Counted from the stretch's first letter, positions 1 through 6,584 are shown. The stretch: DNA of 10,943 nt from an uncultured Bacteroides sp. (GCA_900556845.1 USQO01000070.1:1-10943); one strand, 5' to 3'. Made by a program: numbers and translations. The notes: generated by a model from the letters alone, not told the origin.

Positions 1-30
1 CTGATTTGTGGGAGAGTAGGTAGTCGCCGT
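1..30 (+). rRNA. rrf: 5S ribosomal RNA, 3' end only
   Basis: The first 30 bases contain GGGAGAGTAGG followed by TAGTCGCC. This matches the conserved 3' portion of bacterial 5S rRNA (helix IV/V strand and the closing strand of helix I). The 5' three quarters of the gene lie off the window. A strong intrinsic terminator follows within 11 bases, as expected for the last gene of a 16S-23S-5S operon. The exact mature 3' end cannot be fixed without the 5' partner strand; it is probably near base 28-30. Confidence 0.8.
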
Positions 31-40
31 TTTAGTCAGG

Positions 41-74
41 GCCCTCAGTATCGATGATGCTGGGGGCTTTTTTT
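41..74 (+). terminator. Intrinsic terminator of the rRNA operon
   Basis: The strand GCCCTCAGTAT (41-51) pairs with ATGCTGGGGGC (57-67) over 11 bp, including two G-U wobbles, around a 5-base loop. Seven T residues follow (68-74). It sits directly after the 5S rRNA tail and insulates the MATE gene from rRNA transcription. Confidence 0.9.
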
Positions 75-175
75 GTGCATCTACTTCAAGAAATTTTATG
101 AAACGTGTTTCTTAAAGTGTTGGTTTCTATCCTTTTTCTTTGATTTATATCAAGACAACTCATATTGAAATGTTG

Positions 176-183
176 TAATTTTG
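176..183 (+). promoter_or_regulatory. Putative Bacteroidetes -7 box for the MATE gene
   Basis: TAATTTTG followed by C matches the TAnnTTTG -7 consensus of the primary sigma factor in Bacteroidetes. No convincing TTTG -33 element is visible 18-22 bases upstream, so the promoter is provisional. If correct, transcription starts near 190, which excludes the TTG at 181 as the start codon of the gene. Confidence 0.45.
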
Positions 184-213
184 CATCCCGAAATAATAAA
201 GAAAGATTGTATA

Positions 214-1563
214 GTGGATATATCTGTTCGTCAGTCAAATATTCGTAAAGGGTTAGGTAAACTGGTTGTTCCTATTTTTATTGAAACGCTTTTGATTATG
301 ATGTTAGGAGCCATTGACACAATTATGTTGAGTCAGTATTCCGACAATAGTGTTGCTGCTGTAGGTGTCGTTAACCAGTTGGTCATGTTTGCTTTTCTGA
401 TATTTGAAGTCATCAATATCGGGACTTCTGTACTCTGCTCCCAATATCTGGGCGCCAGATTAGAGAAAAAAATGGTACAAGTAGTAGGTGTATCCTTGTT
501 GCTGAATCTGGTTTTCGGATTATTGGTCAGCGCCATATTACATTTTGGAGCCGAGCCTTTATTGCATATAATGGGATTAAGGCCATCTTTAATGGGGGAT
601 GGAGTTAGCTATATGCGGATTGTTGGAGCTTTTGCCTTTTTTCAGGCTATGTCACTTACGATATCGGCTTCGCTTCGTAGTGTAAATAAGGCAATATATC
701 CGATGATGGTTACTGTGTTGGTTAACATCATGAATATTATTGGTAATTATACACTGATTTTTGGTAAGTTTGGCTTTCCTGAAATGGGGGTAGAAGGAGC
801 TGCAATATCTACAGCATTTGCACGTGGAGTAAGTATGCTGATACTATTTGTGATATTGTTTAAAAAGCATATTAAGACTTTCCCATTATCATACTTTAAA
901 CCTTTTCCGTTCATTGAACTTAGGAATCTTCTTAAAATAGGCCTTCCTTCTGCTGGTGAGAATATGTCTTATAGTTTCTCACAGGTTGTTTTGACGTATT
1001 TCATTAATATGTTGGGCAATGAAGCATTGGCAACGCGTACGTATGTGGTTAATATTGTTATGTTTGTCTACCTTTTTGCAATTGCGATGGCACAGGGGGG
1101 TGCTATTACAATCGGACATCTGGTGGGGCAGAAAAAAATAAGGGCAGCCTATCTTCTGGGGAAATACGTGATGCGCTGGTCTATTTTTGTATCTCTTTCA
1201 TTGTCTTGCCTGTGGGCTTTGGGAGGCCCTTGGATTTTTGATATGCTTACGGATAATGAAACGATTGTGCAATTGGGTATTCATATCTTATTTGTAGATA
1301 TTATATTGGAAGTTGGGCGAGCTGTCAATATCTATGCAACAAACGCATTACGATCGGCCGGGGATGTCAATTATCCGTTTTATGTAGGAGTTGTAGTTCA
1401 GTGGAGTGTTGCCGTTGGTTTGGGATATTTATTAGGAATTCACTGGGCCTGGGGTCTGATTGGAATGTGGTGTGCATTCCTGCTTGATGAGAATATCCGA
1501 GCTGTGATTTTTATCCATAGATGGAACAGCATGAAATGGGCGAAAAAAGCTTTTGTTGAATAA
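214..1563 (+). CDS. MATE-family multidrug/cation efflux transporter
   Basis: Integral inner-membrane protein of the multi-antimicrobial extrusion (MATE) family. These proteins export cationic drugs or metabolites in exchange for H+ or Na+. The frame shows about twelve hydrophobic segments in two sets of six, separated by a basic cytoplasmic loop near residues 215-235. Typical MATE sequence runs through the first helix (IETLLIMMLGAIDTIMLSQY), with conserved Pro, Asn and Gly in later helices. From the GTG at 214 it has 449 residues, a normal family length. The frame stays open back to a TTG at 181 (460 residues), but that TTG overlaps a likely -7 promoter box, so I prefer the GTG, which has a weak AAAGA upstream. 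The next in-frame ATG would cut into helix 1. The gene stands alone between an rRNA terminator and the purB promoter. Substrate cannot be deduced from sequence. Confidence 0.9.
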   Translation: MDISVRQSNIRKGLGKLVVPIFIETLLIMMLGAIDTIMLSQYSDNSVAAVGVVNQLVMFAFLIFEVINIGTSVLCSQYLGARLEKKMVQVVGVSLLLNLVFGLLVSAILHFGAEPLLHIMGLRPSLMGDGVSYMRIVGAFAFFQAMSLTISASLRSVNKAIYPMMVTVLVNIMNIIGNYTLIFGKFGFPEMGVEGAAISTAFARGVSMLILFVILFKKHIKTFPLSYFKPFPFIELRNLLKIGLPSAGENMSYSFSQVVLTYFINMLGNEALATRTYVVNIVMFVYLFAIAMAQGGAITIGHLVGQKKIRAAYLLGKYVMRWSIFVSLSLSCLWALGGPWIFDMLTDNETIVQLGIHILFVDIILEVGRAVNIYATNALRSAGDVNYPFYVGVVVQWSVAVGLGYLLGIHWAWGLIGMWCAFLLDENIRAVIFIHRWNSMKWAKKAFVE

Positions 1564-1594
1564 TTATTATTTTGCAAACTTTATGTGCACTAAA

Positions 1595-1626
1595 TTTAAA
1601 ATAGTCAATTATTTATCTTAACTTTG
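1595..1626 (+). promoter_or_regulatory. Putative purB promoter
   Basis: TAACTTTG (1619-1626, followed by C) fits the Bacteroidetes -7 consensus TAnnTTTG. A TTTA at 1595-1598, one base off TTTG, lies 20 bp upstream as a weak -33 element. The predicted start of transcription near 1632 falls on the 12-bp palindrome TGATAATTATCA (1632-1643), about 30 bases before the purB ATG. Confidence 0.65.
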
Positions 1627-1631
1627 CAACC

Positions 1632-1643
1632 TGATAATTATCA
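1632..1643. repeat. 12-bp perfect palindrome at the predicted purB transcription start
   Basis: TGATAATTATCA is identical to its reverse complement and lies 6-17 bases after the -7 box. It could be a small operator, but a chance palindrome in AT-rich DNA is also possible. No purine-repressor type site is recognised. Confidence 0.35.
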
Positions 1644-1664
1644 TTTTATATATAGAATTTGATT

Positions 1665-3011
1665 ATGGAGCTCGATTTATTGACGGCTATTTCACCGATT
1701 GATGGCCGATACAGAAGCAAAGCGGGAGCTTTGGCTGCTTATTTCTCAGAATATGCACTTATTAAATATCGTGTGCAGGTAGAAATTGAATATTTTATTG
1801 CGTTGTGTGAGTTGCCTTTGCCGCAGTTGGCCGATTTTGATAAGGTACGCTTTGATTCTCTGCGTAATATTTATTTGAATTTTAGTGAACAAGATGCAGC
1901 TCGTATCAAGGAAATTGAAAGTGTAACTAATCATGATGTCAAAGCTGTAGAATACTTTATCAAAGAGCAGTTTGATAAACTGGGTGGACTCGAGGCATAT
2001 AAAGAGTTTATTCACTTTGGCTTGACTTCACAGGATATCAACAACACATCAGTTCCTTTGTCAATAAAAGATGCGCTGGAAGAAGTTTATTATCCGAACA
2101 TTCAGAAGTTGATAGACCAACTGACTGCTTACGCTAATGAGTGGGCTTCTATACCGATGTTGGCCAAGACACACGGCCAGCCGGCATCTCCAACTCGCTT
2201 GGGTAAGGAAATTATGGTCTTTGTCTATCGTTTGAACCGTCAGTTGGCTGTATTGAAATCATGCCCGATTACAGCTAAGTTTGGTGGTGCAACAGGAAAC
2301 TATAATGCGCACCATGTAGCATATCCAAACTTTGACTGGAAAGCATTTGGAAATAAATTTGTTGCAGAAAAACTGGGACTTGAACGTGAAGAATACACGA
2401 CTCAGATATCAAACTATGATAACTTGGGTGCTATTTTTGATGCAATGAAGCGTATCAATACAATCATGATTGATATGAACCGTGATTTCTGGCAGTATAT
2501 TTCTATGGAATATTTCAAACAGAAAATCAAAGCTGGTGAAGTTGGTTCAAGCGCTATGCCTCATAAAGTGAATCCGATTGACTTTGAAAATGCAGAAGGT
2601 AATCTGGGAATGGCAAATGCAGTGCTTGAACATCTTTCGTCTAAGTTGCCTGTTTCACGTTTGCAGCGTGACTTGACGGACTCTACCGTGTTGCGTAATA
2701 TTGGTGTGCCTTTTGGCCATACTGTAATTGCAATCCAGAGCTCATTGAAAGGATTAGGCAAACTGTTGCTGAATGAACAGAAAATTTATGCAGACTTGGA
2801 TAATTGCTGGAGCGTAGTGGCTGAAGCAATACAGACAGTTTTGCGTCGCGAGGCTTATCCGCATCCTTATGAAGCACTGAAAGCGTTGACACGTACTAAC
2901 CAAGCTATCAATGAAGCTTCAATTAAAGACTTTATTGAAACTCTGAATGTGAGTGAGGAGATTAAGGAGGAACTTCGTGCTATTACTCCGCATAATTATA
3001 CCGGAATTTAA
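1665..3011 (+). CDS. purB: Adenylosuccinate lyase
   Basis: Cytosolic enzyme of purine synthesis. It cleaves SAICAR to AICAR plus fumarate, and adenylosuccinate to AMP plus fumarate. The 448-residue protein belongs to the fumarase/aspartase superfamily and is close in length to the E. coli enzyme (456). Visible signatures are the substrate loop LTSQDINNT (residues 120-128), KTHGQPASPT with the probable catalytic acid His170, and the superfamily signature GSSAMPHKVNP (294-304), whose Ser295 is the expected catalytic base. The start is the ATG at 1665, giving MELDLLTAISPIDGRYR. A TTG two codons upstream is in frame but less likely. A promoter lies at 1595-1626. The pseudouridine synthase gene begins 60 bp downstream with no clear promoter or terminator between, so the two may be co-transcribed. 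Confidence 0.97.
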   Translation: MELDLLTAISPIDGRYRSKAGALAAYFSEYALIKYRVQVEIEYFIALCELPLPQLADFDKVRFDSLRNIYLNFSEQDAARIKEIESVTNHDVKAVEYFIKEQFDKLGGLEAYKEFIHFGLTSQDINNTSVPLSIKDALEEVYYPNIQKLIDQLTAYANEWASIPMLAKTHGQPASPTRLGKEIMVFVYRLNRQLAVLKSCPITAKFGGATGNYNAHHVAYPNFDWKAFGNKFVAEKLGLEREEYTTQISNYDNLGAIFDAMKRINTIMIDMNRDFWQYISMEYFKQKIKAGEVGSSAMPHKVNPIDFENAEGNLGMANAVLEHLSSKLPVSRLQRDLTDSTVLRNIGVPFGHTVIAIQSSLKGLGKLLLNEQKIYADLDNCWSVVAEAIQTVLRREAYPHPYEALKALTRTNQAINEASIKDFIETLNVSEEIKEELRAITPHNYTGI

Positions 3012-3071
3012 TTTCAAGCTAAAATAGAAGAAAGCCTGTGAGGGCGAAATATTAATTAAAGAAAAAGTACA

Positions 3072-4349
3072 ATGAACACTGAAAAAGAAAACAGACAGTA
3101 TGGTGCCAATGGTAACCAGAATGTCAGCCGTGATGGTTATAGTAGATCGTATAACAAATACAACAGAACTGAAGGAGGTAATAAGCCGTATCGCTCTTTT
3201 AATCGCGAAGGTGGCGAACGTTCTTACCGCTCGAATAATAATGGTGGTGAACGCTCTTCTTACAATCCTCGTTTTAATAATGGTGAACGTCCGCAGCGTT
3301 CTTCTTACGGTAATAACCGTTCTTATGGAAATAGTCGGCCGGGTGCAAATAATGGTGAACGTTCTTCATACAATCCTCGTTTCAATAACGGTGAACGCTC
3401 ACAGCGTCCTTCTCAGCGTTTTAGCCAGGATGGCGAACAGCGTCCTCGTTTTAATAAAGGATATCAGAAAGGAGGAGAACAGCAGCGTTCATTCCGTCCT
3501 CGTTTTGCACAGGGAGCAGAAGGAGGAAGACCGCAACAGCCTCGTCGTCAGCGTTCTGCAGACTATAATCCGAATGCTAAATATAGCATGAAGAAGCAGA
3601 TTGAATATAAGGATGTATTGACAGATCCGAATGAACCTATCCGTTTGAATAAATTCTTGGCTAATGCTGGTATTTGTTCACGTAGAGAAGCTGATGAATT
3701 TATTACCGCAGGTATCGTGAGTGTAAATGGTGAAGTTGTAACTGAGTTGGGTACGAAAATCAAACGTACTGATGAGGTGAAATTCCATGATCAGCCGGTA
3801 ACTGTAGAACGTAAAGTGTATGTTCTGCTGAACAAACCTAAAGACTGTGTAACTACTTCAGATGACCCTCAGGAACGTAAAACTGTAATGGATTATGTAA
3901 AAGGTGCCTGCAAGGAACGTATTTATCCGGTAGGACGTCTGGACCGTAATACGACAGGTGTACTGTTGCTGACAAATGACGGTGACTTGGCTTCTAAGCT
4001 GACTCATCCTAAATATCTGAAAAAGAAGATTTACCATGTTTATTGTGATAAGAATGTGACGAAAGCTGATTTGGATCAGATTGTTTCGGGTATCACATTG
4101 GATGATGGTGAAATTCATGCTGACGCTATCAGCTATGCTTCGGATACAGATAAGTCACAGGTAGGCATTGAAATTCATTCTGGAAAGAATCGTATTGTTC
4201 GTCGTATCTTTGAATCTCTGGGATATCGAGTTATTAAACTGGACCGTGTATATTTTGCCGGACTTACTAAGAAAGGACTTCGTCGTGGCGACTGGCGCTA
4301 TTTGACAGAACAGGAAGTGAATATCCTTAGAATGGGTTCTTTTGAATAA
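3072..4349 (+). CDS. RsuA/RluB-family rRNA pseudouridine synthase with long low-complexity N-terminus
   Basis: Predicted to isomerise a uridine in rRNA to pseudouridine; the family member closest in layout is RluB (23S rRNA). Residues 1 to about 178 are low-complexity, rich in Arg, Gly, Asn, Ser, Gln and Tyr, with repeated GER, SSYNPRF and RPRF units, and are probably disordered and RNA-binding. An S4 RNA-binding domain follows (about 189-235, RLNKFLANAGICSRREAD). The synthase domain (about 248-415) carries the catalytic motif GRLDRNTTG at 288-296, where Asp291 is the nucleophile, followed by LLLTNDGDLA. The family core is about 240 residues, so the N-terminal tail accounts for the large size (425). 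The E. coli RluB extension, by contrast, is C-terminal. The ATG at 3072 follows an A-rich leader. Target uridine is uncertain, so no symbol is given. It lies 60 bp after purB. Confidence 0.92.
   Translation: MNTEKENRQYGANGNQNVSRDGYSRSYNKYNRTEGGNKPYRSFNREGGERSYRSNNNGGERSSYNPRFNNGERPQRSSYGNNRSYGNSRPGANNGERSSYNPRFNNGERSQRPSQRFSQDGEQRPRFNKGYQKGGEQQRSFRPRFAQGAEGGRPQQPRRQRSADYNPNAKYSMKKQIEYKDVLTDPNEPIRLNKFLANAGICSRREADEFITAGIVSVNGEVVTELGTKIKRTDEVKFHDQPVTVERKVYVLLNKPKDCVTTSDDPQERKTVMDYVKGACKERIYPVGRLDRNTTGVLLLTNDGDLASKLTHPKYLKKKIYHVYCDKNVTKADLDQIVSGITLDDGEIHADAISYASDTDKSQVGIEIHSGKNRIVRRIFESLGYRVIKLDRVYFAGLTKKGLRRGDWRYLTEQEVNILRMGSFE
3249..3398 (+). repeat. Duplicated 14-codon unit in the low-complexity tail
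   Basis: Codons 60-73 (3249-3290) and 96-109 (3357-3398) encode the identical peptide ERSSYNPRFNNGER. The DNA copies differ at five of 42 positions, and all five are synonymous third-base changes. The repeat unit therefore appears held at the protein level rather than being a fresh DNA duplication. Confidence 0.85.
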
Positions 4350-4365
4350 AAGATAGATTATTTAT

Positions 4366-4412
4366 GACATTCTGAATAAAGCGGAAATTATTTTCTCTTT
4401 GTTCAGAATGTC
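4366..4412. repeat. Long hairpin between the pseudouridine synthase gene and asnS
   Basis: GACATTCTGAATAAAG (4366-4381) pairs with CTTTGTTCAGAATGTC (4397-4412) over 16 bp with one wobble. The loop can pair further (GAAA with TTTC). There is no T-run on either strand, so it is not a standard intrinsic terminator. It begins 16 bases after the stop codon upstream and ends 64 bases before asnS. A weaker hairpin, AGCTT-GAAA-AAGCT, follows at 4430-4443. It could stabilise or process the mRNA between the two genes. Confidence 0.75.
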
Positions 4413-4476
4413 CATTTATATAAAGGAACAGCTTGAAAAAGCTATATATTAACAAAATAAAAGCGAATCAATAATA

Positions 4477-5880
4477 ATGGAAACAATTCGTAGAACAAAA
4501 ATTGTTGACCTGTTGAAATCACGTGATTTCGGTACTATGGTCAATGTGAAAGGTTGGGTGCGTACCCGTCGTGGTAGTAAGCAGGTAAACTTTATTGCCT
4601 TGAATGATGGTTCTACTATTCATAATATACAGGTGGTTGTTGATTTGGCCAACTTCGATGAAGAAGTGCTCAAACAGATTACAACCGGTGCTTGTATCAG
4701 CGTTAACGGAGAGCTGGTAGAATCAGTAGGAGCTGGACAGGCTGCTGAAATTCAGGCGCGTGAAATCGAGGTACTGGGAACTTGCGACAATACTTATCCG
4801 TTGCAGAAGAAAGGTCACTCTATGGAGTTCTTGAGAGAAATTGCTCACTTGCGTCCTCGTACCAATACGTTTGGAGCTGTTTTCCGTATTCGTCATAACA
4901 TGGCAATTGCAATTCATAAATTCTTCCATGATCGTGGCTTCTTCTATTTCCATACACCACTTATTACCGCTTCAGACTGTGAAGGTGCCGGTCAGATGTT
5001 TCAGGTTACAACCATGAATTTGTATGACTTGAAGAAAGATGAAAACGGTTCTATTATTTATGATAATGACTTTTTCGGCAAGCAGGCAAGTTTGACAGTT
5101 TCTGGTCAGCTGGAAGGCGAGTTGGCGGCTACAGCTTTAGGCGCTATTTATACATTTGGTCCTACTTTCCGTGCTGAAAACTCAAATACTCCACGCCATT
5201 TGGCTGAATTCTGGATGATTGAGCCAGAAGTAGCTTTCAATGATATCAATGATAACATGGATTTGGCAGAGGAATTTATTAAATATTGCGTTCAGTGGGC
5301 TTTGGATAATTGCTATGATGATGTGAAGTTCTTGAACGACATGTTTGATAAAGGATTGATTGAACGTCTGCAAGGTGTTCTTAAGGAAAGTTTCGTTCGT
5401 CTTCCTTATACAGAAGGTATCAAGATTCTGGAAGAGGCTGTTGCAAACGGTCATAAATTTGAATTCCCTGTATATTGGGGGGCTGACCTAGCTTCAGAAC
5501 ATGAACGTTTCTTGGTTGAAAATCACTTTAAGCGTCCTGTTATTTTGACTGACTATCCGAAGGAAATCAAAGCTTTCTATATGAAGCAGAATGAAGACGG
5601 AAAGACAGTTCGTGCTATGGACGTTTTATTCCCAAAAATTGGTGAAATTATTGGTGGTTCTGAGCGTGAAGCAGATTATGATAAACTGATGACTCGTATT
5701 CAGGAACTGAATATCCCGATGAAAGATATGTGGTGGTATCTGGATACTCGTAAGTATGGTTCATGCCCTCACTCAGGATTCGGACTTGGTTTTGAGCGTT
5801 TGCTGCTGTTTGTTACAGGTATGGCTAATATTCGTGATGTGATTCCATTCCCACGTACTCCGCGTAATGCAGAATTCTAA
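4477..5880 (+). CDS. asnS: Asparaginyl-tRNA synthetase
   Basis: Cytosolic class IIb aminoacyl-tRNA synthetase that attaches asparagine to tRNA-Asn using ATP. The 467 residues match the usual bacterial length. An N-terminal OB-fold anticodon-binding domain (about 20-105) contains VKGWVRTRRGSKQVNFIALNDG. The catalytic domain shows motif 2, FRAENSNTPRHLAEFWMIEPE (231-251) with the ATP-contacting Arg232, and motif 3, GFGLGFERLL (434-443) with Arg441. The tail NIRDVIPFPRTP is characteristic of AsnRS. The motif 2 pattern favours AsnRS over AspRS. The ATG at 4477 opens the frame with METIRRTKIVDLL, after an A-rich leader. No TAnnTTTG promoter is evident in the 127-bp gap upstream, so it may be read from the genes before it. 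A terminator lies at 5940-5989. Confidence 0.97.
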   Translation: METIRRTKIVDLLKSRDFGTMVNVKGWVRTRRGSKQVNFIALNDGSTIHNIQVVVDLANFDEEVLKQITTGACISVNGELVESVGAGQAAEIQAREIEVLGTCDNTYPLQKKGHSMEFLREIAHLRPRTNTFGAVFRIRHNMAIAIHKFFHDRGFFYFHTPLITASDCEGAGQMFQVTTMNLYDLKKDENGSIIYDNDFFGKQASLTVSGQLEGELAATALGAIYTFGPTFRAENSNTPRHLAEFWMIEPEVAFNDINDNMDLAEEFIKYCVQWALDNCYDDVKFLNDMFDKGLIERLQGVLKESFVRLPYTEGIKILEEAVANGHKFEFPVYWGADLASEHERFLVENHFKRPVILTDYPKEIKAFYMKQNEDGKTVRAMDVLFPKIGEIIGGSEREADYDKLMTRIQELNIPMKDMWWYLDTRKYGSCPHSGFGLGFERLLLFVTGMANIRDVIPFPRTPRNAEF

Positions 5881-5939
5881 TATTTATAATATTTTATTGA
5901 ATAAGTAGGAAGAGATAAAATCATTCTCTTTAAAATATG

Positions 5940-5989
5940 ATCGCTGTGTAGTATATGCTTCTATAAGAAGTGGCTATTCAGCGATTTTT
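5940..5989 (+). terminator. Probable asnS terminator
   Basis: ATCGCTG (5940-5946) pairs with CAGCGAT (5979-5985). Inside it TAG pairs with CTA and CTTC pairs with GAAG around TATAA, giving a stacked, interrupted stem. Five T residues (5985-5989) overlap and follow the stem. A weaker 6-bp hairpin (AAGAGA/TCTCTT, 5910-5930) sits between it and the asnS stop. Confidence 0.65.
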
Positions 5990-6168
5990 ATTTGCATATA
6001 CTCTAAAAAATATTTGAAATGCAGGTAAGTCATATAAACTTCCTTCCTAATACTTGTTTTTATCACCGTATATAAGTGCTTCAATTTTTTTTCCATAAGC
6101 AGTATACTATATAATTTCTTGATGTTAAATGCGATAGTTGAGAATGAAGTGTTTAACAGTGATAAAGT
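5990..6168. other. AT-rich gap with no recognisable gene
   Basis: Short open frames exist on both strands here, including one of about 75 codons on the minus strand (6201-5974). Their composition is that of AT-rich noncoding DNA, none shows a motif, and the minus-strand frame runs into the asnS terminator. I see no RNA gene and nothing else to report. Confidence 0.5.
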
Positions 6169-6209
6169 CCAGTTTATCCAAACTGGAAAACCATATATCA
6201 TGGATATAT
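6169..6209. promoter_or_regulatory. Two adjacent dyads upstream of an orphan promoter
   Basis: CCAGTTT-atcc-AAACTGG (6169-6186) and ATATATC-atg-GATATAT (6193-6209) are perfect 7-bp inverted repeats six bases apart. The second ends immediately before the -33 element of the promoter at 6210-6241. Their position suggests protein-binding sites; RNA hairpins belonging to an upstream transcript are the alternative. Confidence 0.5.
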
Positions 6210-6241
6210 CTTGAAATTGTTAGGACGAAAATGTATCTTTG
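6210..6241 (+). promoter_or_regulatory. Orphan Bacteroidetes-type promoter
   Basis: CTTG (6210-6213) lies 20 bp upstream of TATCTTTG (6234-6241), a full match to the TAnnTTTG -7 box. Transcription would start near 6248. No gene lies downstream on this strand. The transcript would contain the 12-bp palindrome ATGATGCATCAT (6264-6275) and then run into the left end of the inserted element at 6288 and its terminator-like hairpin. Confidence 0.6.
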
Positions 6242-6287
6242 TTATAGTGTGAACTTATGTTTTATGATGCATCATCATTAGGTGATA

Positions 6288-6302
6288 GAGGGTGTGTCAA
6301 AA
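6288..6302 (+). repeat. Left terminal inverted repeat
   Basis: GAGGGTGTGTCAAAA. It matches the right end at 6585-6599 (read on the minus strand) in 14 of 15 positions, the exception being position 6 (T here, A there). Part of it is also re-used as the left arm of the hairpin at 6292-6329. Confidence 0.7.
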
Positions 6303-6335
6303 TGTATGTTAATGTACATTTTGATGCACTTTTTT
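6292..6335 (+). terminator. Terminator-like hairpin at the left end of the element
   Basis: TCAAAATGTA (6297-6306) pairs perfectly with TACATTTTGA (6315-6324). After a TG/TG mismatch, GTG (6292-6294) pairs with CAC (6327-6329). Six T residues follow (6330-6335). It would stop plus-strand transcription entering from the promoter at 6210-6241. Confidence 0.65.
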
Positions 6336-6412
6336 CATTTTAAAGAAAAGACCCTTACTTTCACAAAGTCCAAAGTAGGGTGAATTTCTGAAATTTTTTG
6401 TATCTTAGTCAT
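6335..6412 (-). pseudogene. Possible transposase N-terminal remnant
   Basis: On the minus strand an ATG at 6412 opens 25 codons beginning MTKIQKISEIHPTLDF and ending at a TGA (6337-6335), next to the hairpin that contains the terminal repeat. Its start follows a leader of about 190 nt that begins at the right end of the element. The peptide reads like genuine coding sequence, with charged and hydrophobic residues alternating, rather than AT-rich noise. Its length and position fit the truncated start of an IS transposase. The resemblance to a transposase is from memory and position only. A 9-bp direct repeat, TATCTTAGT (6401-6409 and 6412-6420), brackets the start codon. Confidence 0.4.
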
Positions 6413-6425
6413 ATCTTAGTTGGGG

Positions 6426-6467
6426 ATTTCCCCCGTTTTGATCATTAAACCTTATTTTCGGGGAAAT
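6426..6467 (-). other. Inverted repeat in the leader of the remnant ORF
   Basis: ATTTCCCC (6426-6433) is the exact complement of GGGGAAAT (6460-6467). GGGG at 6422-6425 can instead pair locally with CCCC at 6430-6433, so two mutually exclusive folds are possible just upstream of the start codon of the truncated ORF on the minus strand. No function is known. Confidence 0.4.
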
Positions 6468-6479
6468 ACCTTAATATAC

Positions 6480-6526
6480 AAAAAAGCCAACCAATTCGCA
6501 ACACTTCGTGTGTGAAGTAGTTGGCT
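6480..6526 (-). terminator. Terminator-like hairpin in the right half of the element
   Basis: AGCCAAC (6485-6491) pairs with GTTGGCT (6520-6526). The stem continues imperfectly inward (TTC with GAA, then CAC with GTG) to a TTC loop. Read on the minus strand, the stem is followed by a run of T residues (complement of 6485-6480). It would stop minus-strand transcription entering the element before the truncated ORF. Confidence 0.6.
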
Positions 6527-6584
6527 AATTTTATGGTATTTGCTGAATGACTCTAAATAGCGATCTTCTATTATAAAGAGAGAG

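Noticed and set aside
3100..3591. A 163-codon open frame in a second plus-strand frame over the low-complexity tail, rich in Val, Ile and Leu
   Set aside because: It results from the biased codons (CGT, AAT, GGT, TCT) of the Arg/Gly/Asn tail read one frame over. The S4 and synthase domains are in the other frame, and there is no independent start signal.
5974..6201. A 75-codon minus-strand frame in the gap after asnS
   Set aside because: Composition is that of random AT-rich DNA, no motif is present, no clear promoter precedes it, and it runs into the asnS terminator hairpin.
6257..6343. A 28-codon plus-strand ORF after the orphan promoter
   Set aside because: More than half of it is encoded by the hairpin and terminal repeat of the inserted element, so it is more likely accidental than a preserved gene.
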